Assembly (NCBI GenBank): GCA_041913505.1
Contig: JAYSFC010000142.1
Coordinates: 1 to 8,626, forward strand
Direction: 5' to 3'
From: JAYSFC01 sp041913505
GTDB lineage: Bacteria > Pseudomonadota > Gammaproteobacteria > Burkholderiales > Burkholderiaceae_C
Length of the DNA: 8,626 nucleotides
Part shown: positions 1-8,626 of the stretch, piece after piece
Numbering within the stretch: position 1 is the stretch's first letter
Layout of the letters: every line of letters begins with the position of its first letter
Translations under genes and position numbers: made by a program
The notes under the pieces: model-generated
The model's input: only the letters and a program-made list of their open reading frames with translations
Told to the model about the DNA's origin: nothing
Database searches by the model: none

Positions 1-1811
<1,811 letters not shown>

Positions 1812-1935
1812 GGCGGTGATGCTTTCGCAAATATGGCAAGTAAAGGCGCGTTCGCTCGCAACTTTTCGCAAGGTATCGGGAGTTTACCCGATCTGTAATT
1901 ATTAATTTATAGTTTTTTTGAGGTACAGTGCGTCC
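1812..1935. promoter_or_regulatory. Divergent control region between mutase and GntR gene
   Basis: This 124-bp gap must hold the promoters of both divergent genes. Its centre (1893-1919) is strikingly AT-rich for this genome. Visible elements are a 6-bp-arm dyad, ATCGGG at 1875-1880 and CCCGAT at 1887-1892 around AGTTTA, and an AT palindrome AATTA-T-TAATT at 1897-1907. TCGCAA occurs three times, at 1825, 1856 and 1866; two copies lie within TTTCGCAA (1823-1830 and 1864-1871), 41 bp apart. A weak plus-strand promoter could be TTTACC (1883-1888) with TTTATA (1906-1911), spacer 17 bp. Which element is the GntR operator cannot be settled by reading; the dyad is the best candidate. Confidence 0.5.
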
Positions 1936-2571
1936 ATGTCCGCCGTCTCCCTCACCCCCCGCGCCCTCTATGAAGAGGTGGCGGAACAGCTGCGCCAGCG
2001 CATCTTCCGGCGCGAGTTGGAGCCAGGCAGCTGGATCGACGAACTCAAGATCGCCGAGGAATTCGGCATCAGCCGCACACCGCTGCGCGAAGCCCTCAAG
2101 GTGCTGGCCGCCGAAGGCCTGGTCACGATGAAGGTGCGCCGTGGCGCCTACGTGACGGAGATGTCCGAGAAAGACCTGCGCGACGTGTACCACCTGCTCT
2201 CGCTGCTGGAGAGCGATGCCGCCGGCGTGGTGGCCCTTACAGCCACCGAGGCGCAGCTGCAGTCCCTGCAGGCCCTGCACGACGAGTTGGAAAGCTGCAC
2301 GCACGACCGCGACCACTTCTTCGCAGTGAACGAGCGCTTTCACATGCAGCTGCTCGCGTTCGCCGACAACCGCTGGCGCGACCAGATGGTGGCGGACCTG
2401 CGCAAGGTCATGAAGCTCAACCGCCACAACTCATTGCTCAAGCAAGGTCGCATCGAAGACTCCTTGCAGGAGCACCGCGCAGTCATGAACGCCCTGCGCG
2501 CACGCGACGCAGACGCCACGGTGCGCGCCATGCAGGCGCACTTTGCCCACGGTCTCGAAGCCGCCGGTTGA
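1936..2571 (+). CDS. GntR-family transcriptional regulator, FadR/FCD subfamily
   Basis: DNA-binding repressor or activator of 211 residues, the usual size for the family. The N-terminal winged helix-turn-helix covers about residues 9-75, with the core LKIAEEFGISRTPLREAL (37-54) and the wing RRGAYVTEM. The C-terminal all-helical FCD ligand domain covers about 80-208. It shows the expected metal/ligand positions N132 and H136 (NERFH), H180 (QEHRAVMNAL) and H202 or H205 (AHFAHG), so a carboxylate or acyl-CoA-derived effector via a bound metal is plausible. The ATG at 1936 was preferred over an in-frame TTG at 1918 because AGGT at 1921-1924 lies 11 nt upstream and the family fold begins just after it. 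Divergence from the mutase suggests control of methylmalonyl-CoA/propionate metabolism; this is inference, and the effector is unknown. Confidence 0.93.
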   Translation: MSAVSLTPRALYEEVAEQLRQRIFRRELEPGSWIDELKIAEEFGISRTPLREALKVLAAEGLVTMKVRRGAYVTEMSEKDLRDVYHLLSLLESDAAGVVALTATEAQLQSLQALHDELESCTHDRDHFFAVNERFHMQLLAFADNRWRDQMVADLRKVMKLNRHNSLLKQGRIEDSLQEHRAVMNALRARDADATVRAMQAHFAHGLEAAG

Positions 2572-2597
2572 GAGCCTCCGCACTGCGCGTTCAGCGC

Positions 2598-2626
2598 TTG
2601 CGAGGCGCGTGCGTTTGTTTCATGAT
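2598..2626 (+). promoter_or_regulatory. Candidate sigma-70 promoter for the MHYT-PAS-GGDEF gene
   Basis: TTGCGA (2598-2603) and CATGAT (2621-2626) each match the -35 and -10 consensus at 4 of 6 positions, with a 17-bp spacer. They lie 114 bp before the gene start, in the gap after the GntR stop codon. In GC-rich DNA such matches arise easily, so this is only a candidate. Confidence 0.3.
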
Positions 2627-2659
2627 GTAACTGCACGCGCGGGCACCTCAGGCTGCGGC

Positions 2660-2681
2660 CTGTCCGCGCGATGGCGGACAG
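2660..2681 (+). other. Perfect 8-bp hairpin in the leader of the GGDEF gene
   Basis: CTGTCCGC (2660-2667) and GCGGACAG (2674-2681) are exact reverse complements around the 6-nt loop GCGATG. No T-run follows, so it is not a standard intrinsic terminator for the GntR gene. It could be an mRNA leader structure, a weak terminator or a protein-binding palindrome. An in-frame ATG (2671) for the downstream gene falls in the loop and has no ribosome-binding site, which argues against that upstream start. Confidence 0.45.
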
Positions 2682-2728
2682 CGCCCCTGAAAGGCCTTGT
2701 GCCATTTCCAAGATCCTGTTTGGCCTGC

Positions 2729-2733
2729 GGAGG
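2729..2733 (+). promoter_or_regulatory. Ribosome-binding site that fixes the start of the MHYT-PAS-GGDEF gene
   Basis: GGAGG at 2729-2733 is a full Shine-Dalgarno core 6 nt before the ATG at 2740. It decides between this start and the in-frame ATG at 2671, which would add 23 polar residues not expected before the first membrane segment. Confidence 0.8.
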
Positions 2734-2739
2734 CTCCCC

Positions 2740-4815
2740 ATGCTGGAGCGTTTTTTCTTGCTGGACCCGGCGCCTGCCGAACTGCTGCAGGGGCGCCATG
2801 ACCCTGTGCTGGTCCTGCTGTCCGTGGGCGTGGCCATGCTCACGTCGGCCCTCGCCCTGCACCTCGCCAGCCTGGCGCGCCAGGCTTCTACCGCAACGCA
2901 CCGGCGCCTGGCGGTAGCCACAGGGGGCGCTGCGCTTGGCGCGGGCATCTGGGCGATGCACTTCATCGGCATGCTGGCGTTCACGCTGTGCACCCCGGTG
3001 TCCTACGACCTGGCCACGACCCTGCTGTCCATGCTGCCCGGCCTGGCTGCTTCGTGGATAGCATTGTGGCTGCTGGCCCGCCCCCAGCTCCGGTCATCCC
3101 AACTGCTGGTCGGCGGTGCCTTGGTGGGCCTGGGCATTGGGGCCATGCACTACAGCGGCATGGCCGCCATGCGGCTCACGCCGGCATTGCGCTACGACCC
3201 GCTCTGGTTTCTGGCCTCCATCGTGCTGGCCGTGCCGCTGGCGATGCTGGCGCTCTGGATACGCTTTGGCCTGCGCAATTGGGGGCAGCTCCGCAGTTGG
3301 CAGATTGCATTGCTGGGTAGCTGTGTGATGGGAGCCGCCATCTCCGGCATGCACTACACCGCCATGGGTGCTACCCGCTTCATTGGCGTGGCCGACGAGG
3401 CCTTCGTGGCCAACGCAGCCTGGGCCCCGGCCCTGGCACTGGCCGTCGCGCTGACCACGGCTGCCATCAGCACGCTGATGGGCGTGCTCAACGGCCTGGT
3501 GCAATATCGGGATCTGTATCGCCAGGTGGGGCTCAGCGCCGCGCGCATGCGCGCATTGGTGGATACGGCCGTGGACGGCATCATCACCATCGACCAGCGT
3601 GGCGTGATCCAGAGCTTCAACCGCTCCGCCGAGCGCATCTTCGGCTGGACGCAGGGCGAAGTGATGGGCCGCAACATCAGCATGCTCATGCCGGCGCCCT
3701 ACAGCACCCAGCACGACAGCTTCCTGGAGCACTACATGCGCACGGGCGAGGCGCACATCATCGGCACGGGACGCGAGGCCTCGGGCCTGCGCAAGGATGG
3801 CAGCCTTGTGCCCGTGCGGCTGGCCATCGGCCGCGCCGATGCGCCTGGCGACCCGCTGTTCGTGGGCTTCGTGATCGATCTGAGCCAGCGCAAGCAGGCC
3901 GAGGCGCAACTGCGCATCGCCGCCAGCGTTTTCGACCACAGCTACGAGGCCGTGCTCATCCTCGACGACGAATACCGCGTGGAAGACCTGAACCCCGCAT
4001 TCGAGCGCCTCACGGGCCTGGCACGCATCGCCTGCCTGCACCAGCCCGTGGAGAGCTTCTACCCCGGCACCGACTTCGCGCCCCTCTGGCAGACGGTGCA
4101 CGCGCAAGGCCACTGGCAAGGCGAGCTCACCGGGTGCGACCTGGCGGGAGGGGCCATTGCGCAGCACATATCGATTGCCGCGGTGCGCGACAGCGAGCGC
4201 GCCCCGCACCACTACATCGTGGTCATCAGCGACATCACGCAAGCCAAGGCCCACGAACAGGAGCTCGAGCGCATCGCACTCTACGACAGCCTCACCAGCC
4301 TGCCCAACCGGCGCCTGCTCACCGACCGGCTGCTGCAAGGCATCCTCCAGGCCCAGCGGCGGCACACGCTGCTGGCCGTGTGCTATCTCGATCTCGATGG
4401 CTTCAAACAGGTGAACGACCAGCATGGGCACGCGGCGGGCGATCTGCTGCTGATTGAGGTGAGCCGGCGCATCCAGGGTTTGCTGCGCGCCGAGGACACA
4501 CTGGCGCGCCTAGGTGGCGATGAAATGGTGCTACTCATGGGGGGGCTGCGGGAGCCCGACGATTGCCTGCCCGCACTGCAGCGGGTGCTGGACACGATCC
4601 GCCAGCCGGTGGCACTGCCCCAGGGCGCGGCGCAGGTGTCCGCCAGCATGGGGCTGAGCATCTTCCCCCTCGATGGCGACACCCCCGACCTGCTGCTGCG
4701 CCGCGCCGACCATGCCATGTACGAAGCCAAGCAAAGCGGCAAGAACCAGTGCCGCCGGTTTCGCGCCGCGCCCGCTGCCCAGCCGCCAGCCTCCCCCATA
4801 GACCATCCGGTCTAA
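2740..4815 (+). CDS. Membrane sensor diguanylate cyclase: MHYT, FixL-like PAS, PAS, GGDEF
   Basis: Predicted inner-membrane c-di-GMP synthase of 691 residues. Residues 20-255 form a seven-helix MHYT sensor with three signature copies: MHFIGM (73), MHYSGM (136) and MHYTAM (204); the family is proposed to bind metal and sense gas or redox. PAS 1 (about 268-385) resembles the FixL haem domain, with QHDSF (H325, aligned to the haem ligand His200 of Bradyrhizobium FixL) and AHIIGTGR (H339 and R345, aligned to His214 and Arg220). PAS 2 covers about 392-503. The GGDEF domain (about 510-674) has DSLT (516), metal-site D551, FK (555-556), ND (559-560), D568, an RxxD inhibitory site RAED (583-586) and the signature GGDEM (592-596), where Phe is replaced by Met. 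There is no EAL domain; the gene ends after a short Pro/Ala tail. A start at 2740 is set by its GGAGG. It probably makes c-di-GMP with product inhibition in response to gas or redox state. Domains are seen; haem binding and activity are inferred. Confidence 0.93.
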   Translation: MLERFFLLDPAPAELLQGRHDPVLVLLSVGVAMLTSALALHLASLARQASTATHRRLAVATGGAALGAGIWAMHFIGMLAFTLCTPVSYDLATTLLSMLPGLAASWIALWLLARPQLRSSQLLVGGALVGLGIGAMHYSGMAAMRLTPALRYDPLWFLASIVLAVPLAMLALWIRFGLRNWGQLRSWQIALLGSCVMGAAISGMHYTAMGATRFIGVADEAFVANAAWAPALALAVALTTAAISTLMGVLNGLVQYRDLYRQVGLSAARMRALVDTAVDGIITIDQRGVIQSFNRSAERIFGWTQGEVMGRNISMLMPAPYSTQHDSFLEHYMRTGEAHIIGTGREASGLRKDGSLVPVRLAIGRADAPGDPLFVGFVIDLSQRKQAEAQLRIAASVFDHSYEAVLILDDEYRVEDLNPAFERLTGLARIACLHQPVESFYPGTDFAPLWQTVHAQGHWQGELTGCDLAGGAIAQHISIAAVRDSERAPHHYIVVISDITQAKAHEQELERIALYDSLTSLPNRRLLTDRLLQGILQAQRRHTLLAVCYLDLDGFKQVNDQHGHAAGDLLLIEVSRRIQGLLRAEDTLARLGGDEMVLLMGGLREPDDCLPALQRVLDTIRQPVALPQGAAQVSASMGLSIFPLDGDTPDLLLRRADHAMYEAKQSGKNQCRRFRAAPAAQPPASPIDHPV

Positions 4816-4820
4816 ACCGG
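4807..4820 (+). terminator. Small inverted repeat across the GGDEF stop codon
   Basis: CCGGT (4807-4811) and ACCGG (4816-4820) form a 5-bp stem with a 4-nt loop that includes part of the TAA stop. No T-run follows, so termination is doubtful; it may simply be chance. Confidence 0.18.
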
Positions 4821-4852
4821 CTTGCCCGGCCCATCGGCAAAAGCTGCAACGC

Positions 4853-4858
4853 TATGAT
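4853..4858 (+). promoter_or_regulatory. Possible -10 element before the acyl-CoA synthetase
   Basis: TATGAT matches TATAAT at 5 of 6 positions and lies 65 bp before the preferred ATG, in the gap after the GGDEF gene. No acceptable -35 hexamer sits 16-18 bp upstream, so use would need an activator. Transcription from here would begin around 4865, beyond the GTG at 4861, which argues against that upstream start. Confidence 0.25.
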
Positions 4859-4867
4859 TTGTGCATC

Positions 4868-4891
4868 CTCCGGGGCACTGGCTCCGGGGCA
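4868..4891 (+). repeat. Tandem 10-bp direct repeat in the synthetase leader
   Basis: CTCCGGGGCA occurs at 4868-4877 and 4882-4891, separated by CTGG. A second 10-mer, CGGCCCATCG, occurs at 4827-4836 and 4902-4911 in the same gap. Both could be regulator half-sites or replication-slippage products; no function can be assigned from sequence. Confidence 0.5.
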
Positions 4892-4923
4892 TGGCCCATG
4901 GCGGCCCATCGACCGTTGCACGC

Positions 4924-6746
<1,823 letters not shown>

Positions 6747-6762
<16 letters not shown>

Positions 6763-6780
6763 ACAGGCGCCGGGGCCGGC
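6747..6780. terminator. Strong GC hairpin at the convergent gene junction
   Basis: GCCGGCC (6747-6753) pairs with GGCCGGC (6774-6780), and GGCGC (6755-6759) with GCGCC (6767-6771), giving 12 G-C pairs with a small internal loop and a 7-nt loop (6760-6766) that holds the synthetase TGA. Being symmetrical it would fold in transcripts from either strand, so it could halt or pause both convergent genes. No T-run follows on either side. On the minus strand it lies inside codons about 369-380 of the dehydrogenase-like gene. Confidence 0.4.
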
Positions 6781-7891
6781 AGGTGCGGCGGCGCGCCCGC
6801 TGCTTCGCGGTAGACGCTGCCGAAGCGGTTTGCGAGAAAGTCCTCCAGCGCCACCTGCTCTTGCGCCACGAAGCCCGCGGCGGGCTGCCGTCCCTCACGC
6901 ACCAGATCAAGCGCCGTGCAGATGCCCGCAGCCGTGGTGCGCTGGATGGCGCTCCACACGTGGCCACCCGCAGTGGCGCCCAGGATGCGGGCCGAGAACG
7001 ACTCCTGCACCAGCCGCCCGCCGCGCAGGCCCGTGCCACTGGCGAACAACACCACTACGTCCTGCCCGGTAGTGGGCACCGCAGTTTCAAGGATGTCGCG
7101 CAGCAGATCACGCCGCTCGCGCAAGCGCAGTTCATTGAACAGTAGCTTCACGATGGCGCAATGCCCCGGATAGCGGATCGACTTGTAGTCGAGCTCGCGA
7201 GCGCGGCCCGCCCAGGTCTGCGGGAGCGTGCCGGGCCCGCCCGAGGTGTTGAACGCCTCGTACTCCACGCCGTCGAGCATGAAGGTCTCGTAGCCCTCCA
7301 GCGCGGGCACCTGCACGCGCTGACCGTCCACGATGGCCTCGCAGGGGTTGCTGTACTCATTGATGAGGCCCTCGGTGCTCCAGGTCAGGTTGTAGCGCAG
7401 CGCCCCCTGCGGATAGCGCGGCAGCGCGCCCACGCGCAAGCGCAGCGTGTGCAGCGTGTCGAACCGCTGCGCGAGACTGTTGCCTGCGATGGTGATGAAG
7501 CCCGGCGCCAGCCCGCATTGCGGCATGAGCACGCTGCGGGCCCGAGCCGCCAGCGCGCGGATGGCCTGCGTGCTGCCCACGTCCTCGGTCAGATCGAAGC
7601 AATGCACGCCAGCCGCCGCGCACAGCGTGGCCACGGGCACGGCCTGGTGGAATGGCAGGGCGTTGAGCACCGCATAGCGGCCCTGCAAGGCCGCGGCCAG
7701 CGCCTCGTCGCTGCCGATGTGCAGCGTAGCCAGGCCCAGCGCCGCAGCCTCGGCCAGGCGGGCGGGGTCCTTGTCGACCAACACGGGGGCATAGTCCAGC
7801 GGCGCCGTCTCGCGCAGCAGCGCGGCAATCGCCAGGCCGATATGGCCCGCGCCCAAGATGGCAATGGAATGGCGAATACCGGTCATGGCGC

Positions 7892-7898
7892 CCTCCTT
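7892..7898 (-). promoter_or_regulatory. Strong ribosome-binding site of the dehydrogenase-like gene
   Basis: Read on the minus strand, AAGGAGG ends 5 nt before the ATG at 7886. It is the strongest Shine-Dalgarno in the window and settles the start against the in-frame ATG 39 nt further upstream. Confidence 0.88.
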
Positions 7899-7904
7899 CA
7901 CAGG

Positions 7905-7923
7905 GCCGCGCCTAGGGCGCGGC
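7905..7923. repeat. Perfect GC palindrome in the dehydrogenase leader
   Basis: GCCGCGCC (7905-7912) and GGCGCGGC (7916-7923) are exact reverse complements around TAG. A second dyad, ATGG-TG-CCAT (7924-7933), abuts it. The palindrome ends 6 nt before the ribosome-binding site of the minus-strand gene, so as mRNA it could mask or insulate that site; as DNA it could be a regulator operator. Confidence 0.5.
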
Positions 7924-7948
7924 ATGGTGCCATCGTAGGGGGAAGCTG

Positions 7949-8010
7949 CGTCAATGTGTAGCCAGAAAATCGGCGAAAAATAGGAAAACTTTCGTCAATC
8001 CGGCGAAAAT
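7949..8010. promoter_or_regulatory. Repeat-bearing divergent control region of the Lrp/AsnC pair
   Basis: The only A-rich stretch in this part of the window lies between the two divergent genes. CGGCGAAAA occurs at 7971-7979 and 8001-8009, exactly 30 bp (about three helical turns) apart, and CGTCAAT at 7949-7955 and 7993-7999. A short dyad GAAA-AC-TTTC lies at 7984-7993. Phased A-rich sites next to an Lrp/AsnC gene fit wrapping by the regulator and autoregulation, which is family behaviour rather than something shown here. Confidence 0.45.
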
Positions 8011-8020
8011 ACCTCGGACC

Positions 8021-8473
8021 ATGCATCCATCGCTCGACGAGATCGACCGTCAGCTGCTTTCGCTGCTGCAGGCGCATGCGCGTGCCGGTACGGCCCAGCT
8101 CGCGCGCCAGCTGGGCCTGGCGCGCACCACCGTGGTCGCGCGCATTGCGCGGCTGGAGCGCGAAGGCATCGTGGCCGGCTATGGCGTGCGTTTGGGGCCG
8201 CGTTTCGACGAAGGCGCCGTGCGTGCCTGGTGCTCGTTGAGCGTGCTGCCCAAGGCCGCCCCGGCCGTGCTGCGCGCGCTCGATGCGCTGCCCGAGGTCG
8301 AGGAGGTTTCGGCCGTGAGCGGCCCGTTCGATTACCTGGTGTTCCTGCGCTGCGCCAGCCATCAACGGCTCGACGCCCTGTTGGACCAGATCGGCCAGCT
8401 CGACGGCGTGCACCAGACGCAGACCAGCATCGTGCTGAGCCGCCGGATCGACCGGCGCAGCGTGGGCGCGTAG
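8021..8473 (+). CDS. Lrp/AsnC-family transcriptional regulator
   Basis: Amino-acid-responsive DNA-binding protein of 150 residues, the standard length. The N-terminal winged helix-turn-helix spans about 5-55 (LDEIDRQLLSLLQ, then LARQLGLARTTVVARIARLE at 27-46). The C-terminal RAM/AsnC ligand and oligomerisation domain spans about 66-142, with the typical VSAVSGPFDYLVFLRC (96-111) and a closing TQTSIVLS. The ATG at 8021 has no clear Shine-Dalgarno, but the protein begins where family members do and no better start is visible. Its divergent neighbour is the lysine-dehydrogenase-like gene, so lysine or a related amino acid is the likely effector and that gene the likely target; both are inferred from position. 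It converges on the next gene with an 18-bp gap between stop codons. Confidence 0.94.
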   Translation: MHPSLDEIDRQLLSLLQAHARAGTAQLARQLGLARTTVVARIARLEREGIVAGYGVRLGPRFDEGAVRAWCSLSVLPKAAPAVLRALDALPEVEEVSAVSGPFDYLVFLRCASHQRLDALLDQIGQLDGVHQTQTSIVLSRRIDRRSVGA

Positions 8474-8491
8474 CGGCCCACGAGGGGGCGG

Positions 8492-8626
8492 TCACGCCAC
8501 GGCGGCGCTTTCGGCTTCTTGCAGCGCGCGCCACATCACCTTGCCGCTGCCGCTCTTGGGCAGCGCATCGGCGAACTGCACGATGCGCGGCACCTTGTAC
8601 ACGGCCATGTTGTCGCGGCACCAGGC
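8492..8626 (-). CDS. AMP-forming acyl-CoA synthetase, C-terminal fragment (5' end outside window)
   Basis: Only the last 44 codons and the TGA are in the window. The fragment reads YKVPRIVQFADALPKSGSGK and ends RALQEAESAAVA. The YKVPR block followed by LPKSGSGKVMWRAL is the hallmark C-terminal end of the adenylate-forming acyl-CoA synthetase superfamily, with the catalytic lysine in GSGK (residue 29 of the fragment). It lacks the TPTLKLKR ending of the complete synthetase in this window, so it belongs to a different subgroup, closer to medium-chain or aromatic acyl-CoA ligases. It is cut by the window edge, not visibly broken. Substrate cannot be judged. Confidence 0.85.
   Translation of the reverse strand, partial: AWCRDNMAVYKVPRIVQFADALPKSGSGKVMWRALQEAESAAVA

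Noticed and set aside
2572..2739. A small gene between the GntR and sensor genes
   Set aside because: A plus-strand frame from 2543 overlaps both neighbours out of frame and has Cys/Arg/Ser-rich shadow composition; the gap looks regulatory.
3094..4431. A 445-codon open frame on the minus strand opposite the GGDEF gene
   Set aside because: The plus strand encodes clear MHYT, PAS and GGDEF motifs over the same span; the minus frame is a His/Ala/Gly-rich shadow without a ribosome-binding site.
4861..4923. Longer N terminus for the acyl-CoA synthetase from GTG 4861 or ATG 4891
   Set aside because: Neither has a convincing ribosome-binding site, the added residues do not resemble the family start, and the possible promoter at 4853 would start transcription after 4861.
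7161..7961. A 266-codon plus-strand frame opposite the dehydrogenase-like gene
   Set aside because: The minus strand carries the Rossmann fold and a strong ribosome-binding site; this frame is a His/Arg/Gln-rich shadow that runs into the control region.
8474..8491. Terminator between the converging Lrp and second synthetase genes
   Set aside because: The 18-bp gap contains no stable inverted repeat and no T-run that I can see.

Overview
The window is about 8.6 kb of GC-rich DNA with dense coding and strong third-position GC bias. Gene content (single-chain methylmalonyl-CoA mutase next to a GntR/FCD regulator, an MHYT/PAS/GGDEF sensor, AMP-forming acyl-CoA synthetases, a lysine-dehydrogenase-like enzyme with an Lrp-type regulator) suggests a betaproteobacterium, most likely Burkholderiales/Comamonadaceae (Acidovorax-like). 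That placement is inferred from family recognition and base composition. No RNA gene, insertion sequence, CRISPR array or phage gene was found.

Layout. (1) 1-1811, minus: methylmalonyl-CoA mutase, cut off by the window edge inside the cobalamin-binding motif. (2) 1812-1935: AT-rich divergent control region with a dyad and three TCGCAA elements. (3) 1936-2571, plus: GntR/FCD regulator, the obvious candidate to control the mutase. (4) 2572-2739: leader with a candidate promoter and a perfect 8-bp hairpin. (5) 2740-4815, plus: membrane sensor with MHYT, FixL-like PAS, second PAS and GGDEF domains. (6) 4816-4923: short gap with direct repeats. (7) 4924-6762, plus: long-chain-type acyl-CoA synthetase. 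(8) 6714-7886, minus: saccharopine/lysine-6-dehydrogenase-like oxidoreductase, overlapping the synthetase tail-to-tail by 49 bp; a strong GC hairpin spans the synthetase stop codon. (9) 7887-8020: divergent control region with a GC palindrome and repeated CGGCGAAAA elements. (10) 8021-8473, plus: Lrp/AsnC regulator. (11) 8492-8626, minus: last 44 codons of a second AMP-forming acyl-CoA synthetase.

How the genes fit together. Two regulator/enzyme pairs are divergently arranged: GntR with the mutase (propionyl-CoA/methylmalonyl-CoA to succinyl-CoA), and Lrp/AsnC with the amino-acid dehydrogenase (probable lysine catabolism). Acyl-CoA metabolism recurs in the mutase and both ligases. The MHYT-PAS-PAS-GGDEF protein is a stand-alone signalling gene. 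It is the most interesting item because its first PAS domain keeps the haem-ligand histidine and distal arginine of FixL, which predicts gas-controlled c-di-GMP synthesis. I saw no evidence of a wholly new multi-gene system; most of the window is ordinary core metabolism and regulation.
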